From NCBI GenBank assembly GCA_015501585.1, contig JADNRY010000032.1:1-64000 (forward strand): a stretch of DNA of 64,000 nucleotides, written 5' to 3'. This stretch comes from Rhodocollybia butyracea. Taxonomy: Eukaryota > Basidiomycota > Agaricomycetes > Agaricales > Omphalotaceae. Of the stretch, positions 34,940 to 44,972 are shown piece after piece (position 1 is the stretch's first letter; every line of letters starts with the position of its first letter). Below the pieces are notes generated by a model that made no database searches, was not told the origin of the DNA, and was given only the letters and a program-made list of their open reading frames with translations. Both the position numbers and the translations under genes were made by a program.

Positions 34940-36299
34940 CCACAATGTATTGACGTAGTTCGAGCGCTTGTTTCTGATAATTGTATGTCTTGCTCACTCC
35001 TTTTATGACTCTTTGTCGTTTGACCAAATTTGACCCCGCTGCCACAGTCGATGTGCGTAGTGAGAAGTGAAGATGTGACATGTCTGGGATCGAAGTGGGT
35101 CGAAGTGGAAACCGACATAGGCTGTCTCTAAATTTTTGCACCAGGCAAATGTGAGCATGAGGAGGGCCAGGAAAAGTGCACCGCATCAACTATCTAGAAA
35201 ACATTAACCACTCGTTAACCAGCACTAGCCTGAGTCCCATCTAAGTAAGTATAGAATAGTTTGATAGTACCTTGAATACCCGTTCTGCTTAGTTAGTCCC
35301 TGTTGATTCCTAACTTGACGCAACGCTGACACACCTCATACGCCCAGTTAACCTAGATAGTAGCCTTTGACATGGGGGGAATGGTACTTATAGGCTGTTG
35401 CTATGCGGATCCCTTATTGCACCCAGTGTAGGCTGCAAAATTTGAGCTGTGAGTCGTTCCGTGATTTCATGTTGTGGTCGTTGGTGATGACCAGCATTAG
35501 CGCTTTGGTTGGACTTCGGCCGCTAGCGCCTAAATCCTATTATGGCTTACAGTCAACGGTCGTGAACCAGCCCAATTTTGAATGAATGTTGTTCTGCCAG
35601 GCATGGAGTCCTTAATCCAGATCTACATGTCATTTCTCGATGATATAGGTACGCCAAACAATGTCCTCAGCCCCGATTTGATGCAAAGTCTCCGTATAGG
35701 TGTGTAAACCAGTTTTCTCTTTCCTGCAGTATGGTTTTTACTGAACATCTGACTTCAGTAGAGCTTTTTTAAACTGGAAGTATCGCTAAGCCTGGAACTC
35801 ATTAAGACTCATTTAGTCAGCCTCAGTCTCAATGACATATCAGCACACCTCATACGCCCAGTAAAGCTAGACAGTAGCCTTTGACATGGGGGGGATGATG
35901 GCATAGGCTGGCTATGCGGATCCCTTATTGTACAGTAGCGCAATAAAAGCGCTATATTTTGAACAAACTTTGAATTAAAAGACCTCTGAAGTACAGTTTC
36001 CGGCAGTACCACCAGTCACGTCATTGCGCCGCCGCTGGGATGTCTCGGTCATTGTCATGATTGTTGAGCTGCCACTATTGTGTCTATCTACATCCTAGGT
36101 ATCTAGCATACAAACTAATCCTTTCTGAGCCGTTTGGGACACTGTTTGGCACTCAGAGTGCCCCTAAGGCATAAGAACATGTTGAGAAAGTGACATTGAA
36201 GTACAAGTATACAGTGGATGAATTTGAGCCTAGGTTTGCCCAGGTTTGCCTGGCAGGTGTTCCCCAGGTGTTCCCCAGGAGCACCTGGGCAAATCTGGG
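34940..36299. other. Mosaic of duplicated-unit fragments
   Basis: 35425-35520 resembles the 5' exon region of the FunK1 genes on the minus strand. 35494-35830 matches the shared FunK1/NmrA intergenic sequence, and 35330-35420 partly recurs at 35845-35935 as a short direct duplication (CACCTCATACGCCCAGT...). No open gene. Confidence 0.5.
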
Positions 36300-36990
36300 C
36301 AAACCTAGGCTTGCCTAGGGAATCCTCAAGAGCCTTGACTGGCAAGGGACGAGCCCAAATTCCTAGGATGCCATAGGATTCATAGGTCACCTAGTTTGCT
36401 TTAGGCCACTCTGGGGTCACCTAGGCAAAAACGGCTTTTCCTGATGTCCCTTGTACTTCTTTTGGCTATTCTTGTCTTTTATACTCTTGGATTATTACCT
36501 ATCACTACTCTGGTCCTTGAGTACCCTCTATATAGTTCTGTACCATGTCAAGTACAGTAGATTAGAAATATTGCTTAACCCCTTGACTTGTGTGCTCTTG
36601 TGTGTTCTGGTTTCTTGCTTTATCTGTTTCTTCACTCCATTGTTTTCACAACCTCTGCAATTTACTCTATTTGGATCCAACTTGTTTGCATGCTGTCTGG
36701 TTTAGAGGTGGGCATGAATGCACATTTGAGTGCATTTGTCATTTGTGACACAAGTATGGACATCCTCTGGAGCCATGTTTGCACTCAAATGGGTGCCCAT
36801 CACGAGTATATACTTGTGGCAATGCACATTTGTGCCCCACGAGTCATCAGGAAAAGCCATTTTTGCCTAGGTGACCCCAGAGTGGCCTAAAGCAAACTAG
36901 GTGACCTATGAATCCTATGGCATCCTAGGAATTTGGGCTCATCCCTTGCCAGTCAAGGCTCTTGAGGATTCCCCAGGGTATCCTTGAACT
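36300..36990. repeat. Palindromic element split by an R1 fragment
   Basis: About 145 bases at 36300-36445 recur inverted at 36846-36990: TTCCTAGGATGCCATAGGAT and CAGAGTGGCCTAAAGC-type blocks pair across the centre. The spacer (36446-36845) is a piece of repeat R1 plus a block that also recurs at 50776-50935. A long palindrome with a foreign spacer suggests a foldback or MITE that received an insertion near its axis. Confidence 0.65.
36446..36845 (+). repeat. R1 fragment, copy 3
   Basis: 36446-36700 matches 13040-13260 and the inverted 50936-51180. 36700-36845 matches the inverted 50776-50935. Its order equals that of the 51-kb copy read on the minus strand, so the two came from the same element. 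Confidence 0.7.
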
Positions 36991-37983
36991 ATGCCCCCTT
37001 GAAGTCTTTTAGTTGCAATAGAGCTTATTTGCAACCACTAAAAACATCACTGGTAATGAGGAGATGTCAAGGAGATGGCGTGACAAGCTGGCGGTTGTCT
37101 TCTGCAATTGCTGTGCAATGTAGCGAGGAGACACTGAGGTAACCAAGCTGACATGCTCTAATCTTCTGAACTTTAGAGAGTATTATTGCCCATTATTTGC
37201 CCACCATCTGGGCATATTTCTAAACTCAACAGTGAGTTGAGAGGGGATAGGATTCAGGAAGTCTAAACGTACATTGTACTTCTGTACAGACCATATACAG
37301 AAACCATTGCAAGTACTCATTACAGACATAAACTTAAGACAAATGAGTGCTGAGCTCATAAACAGCCTACCAACTACTACCAAGGTAAAATAAATATATA
37401 TTGGCTTTGCTGGTCTGCTGAAACACATAAAGTTTGGCGTGACAAGGTGTGATGGGGTTTCCAGCAAATTTCCTTTTTGGGAAGGGTTTCTGCTGGAAAT
37501 AGGGTTTCCAAATAGAATAAGCCATGCAACCTATGTAGAATCATGTGGATGGTAATCTGATGGATTTCAGATGCTCTGCTGTGGTAGTAGCAGCCATGTC
37601 TCATACAGTAGCAAGCACAATCAAAGCGATCATGTATATCATAAGGTTTACAGTCAAACTAATATTAGCAGGATTGTAAAATATAAGTTCAAGTCATTCC
37701 CTTCATTCTATCACTGTTTGACAGAGGCTTGTACTATGAAACAGCACATCTTACTCATGACATACATTGCTCCCCTTCTATCCAAATCATTGAATTTGTT
37801 ATTCCTAACACTTGAAAAAAGGAGATCCATGAAAAAGGACTGGTAGCACCAGGAAATGAAGTGAACTCTTCAAAAAACCTCACAAAAATACAAAAAAAAA
37901 AAAAAAAAACACAATTGTATACAATAAAATCAGGGATTTATGGTAACAAACAGTGAACAGCAGGCACAAATAGTAAAAAAAAT
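36991..37983. other. Unassigned, ending with inverted R2 fragment
   Basis: 36991-37550 has no recognised content. 37560-37983 is an inverted, partial copy of repeat R2 (compare 20150-20480) with an 18-base A run near 37893. Confidence 0.5.
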
Positions 37984-38147
37984 GACAATGGAGTGTCTGG
38001 AGGAGGTAGAGAAGTGTGTGAGTGTAGGAGGAGGGAGACCAAAGAACAGGATCACCAGGAAAAGGGAGGACAGGTGCTAAAGATGATAAGGGAGGCTGTG
38101 TTAATGGATACCTGGAGAGAGGGACAGTGGAATGATTGGGAGAGATC

Positions 38148-39525
38148 TGATACTGGATCTATATTTTTTTAAACAGGGCTGGACATTTAAAACTTCATTT
38201 AAATGAGAGCTGGATTCAAGTTCTCATGCACAGCTTACAGCACTACGTCTACTGTACTTCAAACAGGTATTCAAATCAGTAAATTAAATGAGTACTTAGA
38301 TTAAACAAGGAGTTTTAAACTATTACACTAATAATACGGGTGGTATTAAACAAAGACTCTGAACGCACTCTCTAAACAAGATTCCTAAATATACAGCTTG
38401 GACAAAGTTTAAATCTCACCTCTGAACCTGCCGCTCAAGCCACGGCATATGAGTCAACAAAGATACGCACCCTAGGGCCATCTTACAGCGGGTAAAGCGA
38501 TTGCTGGCAGATGCAAACCTTCTCATCAAGTAACCTCAGTGAACTCCGAGAGATAGTGACTGGATAGTGGGGATGATGGTGGTGAGAGAAAGAGAAGTAA
38601 ACAATTGTCAGATGGTTGGCTGTTGAACAATAAGAAAGTGCATGAATTAGTGAGTCATTCAAATAAGACAAAAGGTGGCCTCCCACATGACCATGATATT
38701 CCAGACTATGTAGGTACATACTTGATTGAGGAAACTGCCAGTGCCAGATACCTTCAAGATCTCTCTATCGTTGCCACTGCTGTCAATATTTGGGCCCTAA
38801 AGCAAGCCTATCGAAGCCCCACCCGCTTACACCTCAGCAACTGGACCATGTACAAAGTCCAAAATATAATCACATGATCATGCAACGATCATGTGGGAGG
38901 CCACCTTTTGTCTTATTTGAACAAGTCAAAACTCAGGCCCTTGCTTATTGTTCAATGGCAAACTGTCTGATGGTCGTTCACTTCTCTTTCTCCCACCACC
39001 ATCACCCCCACTATCCAACCACTATCTTGAGTTCACCGAGGTTGCATGCATGCTTGTGAGAGTGAAATATCATAAGGTGTGCTATGGAGCTGTGACTGTC
39101 TCACTGGTTTAAAGCAAGAATCTTTGATAATCCAACTAGTGCAGTGATGCCTCCCAATGATTGCTTTACTACACTGCAAGATAACCCTTTGGTGTGTATC
39201 TTTGTATCTTTGTCGATTTTTATACTGGGGCCGCAGGCGGCCTGTGGCTTGAGCGGCAGGTTTAAAGGTGAGATTTAAACTTCGTCCAAGCTGTATGTTT
39301 AAAAACCTTGTTTGAAATGTGTGTTCAAAGCCTTTGTTTAATGCCACCTGTACATCGAGAAATTTATTATAATCTAAGTACTCGTTTGATTTACTGATTT
39401 AAATACCTGTTAGTACTGTAAGCTGTGCACAAGTTGAATCCAACTCATTTAAATGAAGTTTTAAACATGTTTAAATCGCATTGGCCATGTCCAGCCATGT
39501 TTAAAAAATATAGATCCAGTTTCTT
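38148..39525. mobile_element. Foldback element with long inverted arms, 8-base duplication
   Basis: A 1,378-base insertion flanked by exact GAGAGATC (38140-38147 and 39526-39533). Arms of roughly 550-650 bases are inverted copies: ACTGGATCTATATTTTTT at both ends, then GGCTGGACAT, ATTTAAATGA and the AGGTGGCCTCCCACATGA block near the axis. The 8-base duplication and the GGGCTGGAC subterminal motif suggest a non-autonomous hAT relative. Short frames inside are shadows of the palindrome. Confidence 0.75.
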
Positions 39526-40009
39526 GAGAGATCAGAACAATTGTTAGAGGGATTGGGGAATTGTTTCTGAGGGTGGCCACAACATGGCGGGGGTCTTACA
39601 GGCCACTGTTAGGTATGTGGAGTAGGCAGAGCAGGAGGGATAGAACCACTTGCTCTGGGCAACTTGGTCTTGACCTGGGTAAAATTTCCAAAAGTGTCTA
39701 ACTCTATTAGAAAACATAAAACCAATTAAAGTGTTTGAAAATTTCCTAATTTGGTAATAAAAACAGCTTTGACCTCATCCACTGCAAACATATTAAAATT
39801 TCCCAATTAGTCATTTTGAAAATGCTTTAGGTCAAGACCAACCTAACCTAGGTCAAGACTCGAGACCAGGTTGACCCAGGTCAAGACCAAGTTAACCCAG
39901 GTCAAGACCAAGTTGCCCAGAGCAAGTGGTTCTATCCCTCCTGCTCTCCTACTCCACATACCTAACAGTGGCCTGTAAGACCCTGCCATGTTGTGGCCAC
40001 CCTCAGAAA

Positions 40010-40523
40010 TGACGAAACAGCAGTCAGTCAACACAAGGTCAACAGCATACTCACCTTAGAGTGTGTGGAGGTTACAGGAGATATAAGAGTGCTTGTTGAG
40101 AGCAGAACAAGTGTCCAGATGAATAGTAGGATTCTTGGTTATTGTTACAGGAAAATATCTACAGTATTTATACTACAGAATATAATAAGCCCTATAGCAA
40201 TGTATGAGTCTACTTGAGTCGTACTGCTAAACATAGTGCATATACATGTGCATAATGTACCCTAGAAAATGGAGTCCATATGGTAATTCTATAGGTATTG
40301 TTCATAGGTACTGCAAGGCAGCATACAAGCTATGTATCATAAGACTAATAGTGAATGGCATAATTGACTACATCTATACGAACCTGCGCAGAGGCTGCAT
40401 CTAGTGTTTGAGGGTGAGTTTCAACATAGCATATATTGACAGTTTATCAATCATATAGCAAGTGTGTCTGTCACTCACATTACTGATTAGATACAACTCA
40501 TAAGCGGTAATCTAGTTTCAACA
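40010..40523. mobile_element. Solo LTR (family L1), second copy
   Basis: 514 bases closely matching 4750-5282 in the same orientation, from TGACGAAACAG to GTTTCAACA. Flanks AGAAA and CGAAA form a 5-base duplication with one mismatch. The uninterrupted other arm of the surrounding palindrome (39560-39580) shows the empty site. Confidence 0.8.
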
Positions 40524-40795
40524 CGAAACAATTCCCCAATCCCTCTAGCAATTGTTCTGATCTCTCCCACAGCATCTCAATCATTCCACTGTCCCTCTCC
40601 CCAGGTATCCATTAACACAGCCTCCCTTATCATCCCTAGCACCTATCCTCCCTTTTCCTGGTGATCCTGTTCTTTGGTCTCCCTCCTCCTACACTCACAC
40701 ACTTCTCTACCTCTTCCAGACACTCCTTATCCCTCCCAGACACTCTTCTACACTCCTCTACCCATCCCTACCCATCCCAAAGCATACCCTATTCA

Positions 40796-40924
40796 TAATC
40801 TCGTTCCCAGATGTATAGGGAACGGCCCGGTAATCATAGGCATAAACAAAAAACCAAACAAGAAACAAACAACCGAACGTTCCCTAGAACATCTGGCGCA
40901 ATTTGACCGTGAGGGGTGGGCTCA
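40796..40924. repeat. Left terminal inverted repeat
   Basis: Begins TAATCTCGTTCCCAGATGTA and ends with the GACCGTGAGGGGTGGGCTCA block. Inside the arm CCAGATGTATAGGGAACG is itself followed 50 bases later by a near-inverted copy (CGTTCCCTAGAACATCTGG), so each end can form a stem-loop. Confidence 0.9.
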
Positions 40925-41346
40925 CAGCCACTGTGACATTTTAGCGCGCCAGGTCACCTGAGATTGTTTACCGCGCTTGTACTTGTCTCGACTTCCCTTT
41001 GCGTCTGTTGGCCGCTGGTAGGCCCTTCTCATGCCTGTGCACTCTCGTAGTCAGGATCATGAAAAAGACTGCGAGCGGTCACGCAGAAAGCTTGCTGCTG
41101 CTCGTATCGAAGCTATCCGGCATAGGCATGATGGTTATAATTCCGAAAAAACACGCGCTCAACTTTGCAAGGAATTCACGCGATGTACCAATGGAATGGT
41201 TGCATATGATTGGCAGGTGGATGTAGCTGAGGCGCTGCTTCTCGGGCTCGATTGCACTGTGATTGCTGGGACAGGGGCAGGGAAAACAATGCCATTCATC
41301 ATGCCTCTTCTTGTTGAGGCGAAGGAGAAACGGATAATCATTATAT

Positions 41347-42559
41347 TGTTATGACTCGATCAATAGTCTCATCCAAACCTTCACAGTACGTAACTCGGCA
41401 GTAAAAATGATAAGAGAAATTAATGAGATTATAGAGCAAGCCTTTTCGTTCGTTGAAACTGCTAGGCAAAAAATATATACTCAAACAACTAGGCTCAAGT
41501 ACAGTGAGTAACTAGTTTGTAATACAAAACTCACAGAAGTTATTATTTGGAGATAGCTCGACAAATAATAATAAGATTACCCTCGGAGATGGCTCGACAA
41601 GCAGTAATATGAATCAGAACTAATACTCGGAGTTGGCTCGACAAGTAGTAGTGAGTGTGGTGTCTAATACTCGGAGATAGCTCAACAAGTAGTAGTGAGT
41701 GTGATGTCTAATACTCGGAGATAGCTCAACAAGTAATAGTGAGTGTAATGTCTAATACTTGGAGATAGCTCAACAAGTAATAGGAAGTTGCAACTCGGAG
41801 ATAGCTCAACAAGTGGCAATTAAAGAAGTATTCACTAGGAGATAGCTCAACAGGTGAATGTTAGTGGATACAACTCGGAGTTAGCTCAACAAGATGTATA
41901 AATGTGTATTGTAGCTTGGAGATAGCTCAACAAGATACAATGAGTTGGTCTGGTGATTCACACAAGTGATAACAGCAAACAAGTGGGGGTTTGGATTTAA
42001 GAAAAATAATACGTCTAACGTACATTGGTAAATCTAGACTACTTATATACTGTGCAATGTGTACTAGTTAGGAAATGCTGCGGAATGACTAGATTTGAGT
42101 CATAACTGCGGAAATACTGCGGATGAGTCAGTCTGACTATGTAATGCTGTGCAATGACTAATATTGAGTCATGTATGCGGAACCGTAGTTGACTCAGATA
42201 TCTGGCTGTGCAATGACTGATATTGAGTCATTGATGTAAAGAGGCTATGCAATGATGTCATAGCTGTGGAGCAGTGATGTGATATCCTAACTGCGGAGCA
42301 GTGGAATGACATCATGATTGTGGAGTAGCAAGATGACATCATAGTTGTGGAGCTAGAATGATGTCATGACTGTGCAGACTGTGCAGTGACTGTTAAAGAT
42401 CATTCTGGTGTTCTGGAAGAATGTGTGCAGCATTAACCCAAATGGTGTTGAATAACTAATGAATGTAAAATGTTAAGTAGAATTATTAATGATAGTGTTC
42501 ATAGTTGGTTACAGAAGAAAAAAGATTGGGTGTATAGGATTTAGATCCGGGTCATAACA
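41347..42559. mobile_element. 1.2-kb solo LTR inside the helicase
   Basis: 1,213 bases starting TGTTATGACTCG and ending CGGGTCATAACA, flanked by TATAT on both sides (41342-41346 and 42560-42564). Removing it with one TATAT copy rejoins the helicase codons in frame (KRIIII then SPLNALEE), which confirms the boundaries. The 5-base duplication and TG...CA ends indicate an LTR. Confidence 0.85.
41545..41945 (+). repeat. Tandem ~40-base repeats within the solo LTR
   Basis: About ten imperfect copies of CTCGGAGATAGCTCAACAAG, spaced 29-45 bases apart, several followed by TAGTAGTGAGTGTGATGTCT. Further on (42090-42380) a second, looser repeat of ATGACATCAT and GCGGAGCAGTGG motifs occurs. Confidence 0.8.
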
Positions 42560-44972
42560 TATATCGCCTCTTAACGCGCTAGAAGAAGACCAGGTATGTG
42601 TTCTATAACTTCTCTTTCATTTATTATGCTTATTTACGCATTAACATCTAGGCCAAACGCTTCATCGAGATGGGATTAACAGCTGTTGCCGTGAACGGGG
42701 ATAATTGGAATAGCGATGTTTATAAGGTGTGTGTTTTTAACTACTAGATTTGTGTTTCTCAAACCCTTCTAGTCACTACAGCAAAATGAATACCAAGTCA
42801 TTATCACATCCCCAGACATGGCCCTCGAACATGCTCCTTTCCGCACAGTCCTTAGTTCACAGACTCTTGCCAAAAAAACTCTCGCTGTAGTTATCGATGA
42901 ATCTCACTGTATTTCTCAATGGGGTGATAATTTTAGACCATTATACAACCGACTTGGTGAATTACGCTCATACATTCCTGCAAAAGTTCCGTTTCTCACG
43001 ACATCCGCAACACTCCCACCTCTTGTCCTAGCTCAAGTTCGGAGCTCTCTTCACATCGACCCTCTGGAATCCTACCACCTTAGTATTGGCACCGATCGCC
43101 CCAACATTGCATACTTTGTTCATCACATGAAAGCAGGTAAATCAGATCTCGATGCACTCAACTTTGTGCTGAGAGCTGATCTGGCCAAGGACGAGATCAC
43201 TGAGCTCGTTCAGACTATGGTCTTCTTCGATGATATCAACCTGGGTCTAGATGCTCTGAAGCATCTTCGTGCACGCCTACCTCCTCGTCTCCGAGGTCAA
43301 ATCGCGATGTACAATTCACGTCACTCATCAAAGTCAAAAAAGCGAATTATGAAGGAGTTTTGTGAAGGGAAAATCAAGATTTTATTGACGACTGAGGCTG
43401 CTGGGATGGTACGTTCTAATCAAGGTCCATTGCTATATTATTGCGCTGTGATTTACCTCATATTCAACGTGTAGTCCAGTTTATGGTACCGAAATCGCTG
43501 GCTATCTGGCTTCAGTGAGCAGGACGCGCGGCTCGGAGTCGTGTCATTTGTGGGCAAGTATTTTTACTTGTTCAACCAACAGTGTTCCAGGAGAAGAAGG
43601 TGAAGGATGTGAAAGACGATGATGTGACGTATCGGAAAGATGTTGATGTCGGCTGCAATTGTGGATTGAGACGGCAGACTGTAGGCGTGAGATTGCCGCT
43701 GAGTACTTCTACGATGGCGTCGAACGTTCTTGTGAGATAATCATTCTACAATCGTTTGGTGTGGCTGATTTTGTTTCTCCAGCACCGACTGGTCTATGTT
43801 GTGACAACTGTACTCGCCAATTGGACCCTCTCCATTTTATTCTGTTACTTGATGTTTCCTCGCCCCTACCCACACAACCCGCCAATATCGATTATGGTGA
43901 TAACGAGGCCACTCCATCTTCTGAGGTAAACGAAAACAGCAAGCGGCCTCTTCTTCCGCTTGCAAACCGACGGGGTGAACATCTTGCTTTAGCGCGTGAT
44001 GCTCTCTCTGCTTGGCGGAAAGACATGTATGAAAGATTGTACAAGACCCGAGGTTGGGGTATGAATGTGTTACTACCACCAACAATTCTCACTACACTTT
44101 CTACTCATGCCCGATTACTGTCTGTTTTGGACTATATTGATGCTGGCTGGTCAAGTCTTTTTGTATGGCGGCACGGAACTGAAGTGCTTGGACTTCTCTC
44201 GAAGCTTGACGGTGATTTTCACGCTGCTGTACAGAGGGAAAAGGGTGAAAAGGCCAATGCTCTCAAGTTGGCAAGAGAGGCCAAACGTGCCGAAGAAGCA
44301 CTAGCCAAGGAGGAGGCTCGTAAAATCCGTGCTGACATAGCGCAGAAGGCTAGAGAGGAAAAGGCAGCAGCAGTAGTTCAGCGTAAGGCTGACGTGGCGC
44401 GCAAGAGAGCTGCGGACAAAGTTTGGTTAGCTGTGGAGAAAGCTACGCCCAAACGGTGTGGTCGTCCTCCAAAGAAAACTGAACCGCTTACACCTCAAAC
44501 ACCTTTGCCTGCTCTTTCCAGCGAACAACCGCCAATGGACCCAACTATTTCTCAACCTCGCCCTCTTCCTCGCCCTCTTATTTCGCAAACTCCTCTCTCT
44601 CCGCACAACCGCAGTCACATACGCTCGTTCTCTATGCACCCTGCTGGAATCGAAAATGCTCCCGTGCGACCTTCACCTTCTACCATTGTTCCTTTACCGT
44701 TCAACCCTTATGCACACTTTCCAACCACATCTTTTTTGAGTCCAGCATATGCTATGCCTACTACCCATACCACACCTTCTACTTTGCATTTGGATCAATA
44801 TATCACTGGCAACCCTCTCTATAGTCCATATACAATTTCTCCTACTCCTATGATACCTTCGTTAACATTTCATTCAACTTTGCACCATTCATTTCCTGCC
44901 ACTACTGAACCACCCCCATATAATGTACATACTAGAAACTATAATTATGCTCACGATACTACCAAAGAATGA

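Larger units (their letters stand above)
37984..40740. repeat. Large inverted-repeat element, interrupted twice
   Basis: 37984-38147 plus 39534-39660 form one arm. About 39890-40009 plus 40524-40740 form the other arm, inverted. Paired blocks include GTCTGGAGGAGGTAGAGAAG with its complement near 40720, and CAGGCCACTGTTAGG with its complement near 39965. The left arm is split by a foldback element (38148-39525) and the right arm by a solo LTR (40010-40523). Each insertion leaves a readable join compared with the other arm. The spacer near the axis holds repeated AGGTCAAGACC motifs. No gene. Confidence 0.75.
41031..44972 (+). pseudogene. RecQ-like DEAD/DEAH-box helicase, disrupted
   Basis: ATG at 41031. 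Helicase core in order: WQVDVAEALLLGLD, Walker A AGTGAGKTMPF (near 41263), SPLNALEEDQ (42567), VIDESHCISQWGDNFRP (DEAH box as DESH), TTSATLPP, MVFFDDINLG, LLTTEAAGM, then motif VI with a stop (IWLQ-stop-AGRAAR), and a zinc-site-like CCDNC. The tail is a Lys/Ala/Glu-rich coiled coil, an AT-hook-like KRCGRPPKK and a Pro/Ser/Thr-rich end. RecQ enzymes unwind DNA 3' to 5'. Introns at 42594-42651 and 42727-42772 are clear; a ~51-base one near 43731 precedes CCDNC. Damage: a solo LTR at 41347-42559, TGA at 43516-43518, a frameshift near 43655, and a doubtful 3' splice site near 43450. Basidiomycete genomes often carry many RecQ-like copies; here the gene belongs to a TIR element. Confidence 0.85.

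Noticed and set aside
37893..37911. A run of 18 A as a possible retroposon tail
   Set aside because: It sits inside an inverted R2 fragment that has a T-rich stretch at the same place in other copies, so it is not a new poly-A tail.
38483..39347. Open frames within the foldback element
   Set aside because: Both arms give mirrored frames; they follow from the palindrome.
39840..39915. AGGTCAAGACC repeats as nuclear-receptor-like or regulatory sites
   Set aside because: They occur at the axis of a palindromic element and near 49.6 and 51.5 kb in repeat debris; no reason to call regulation.
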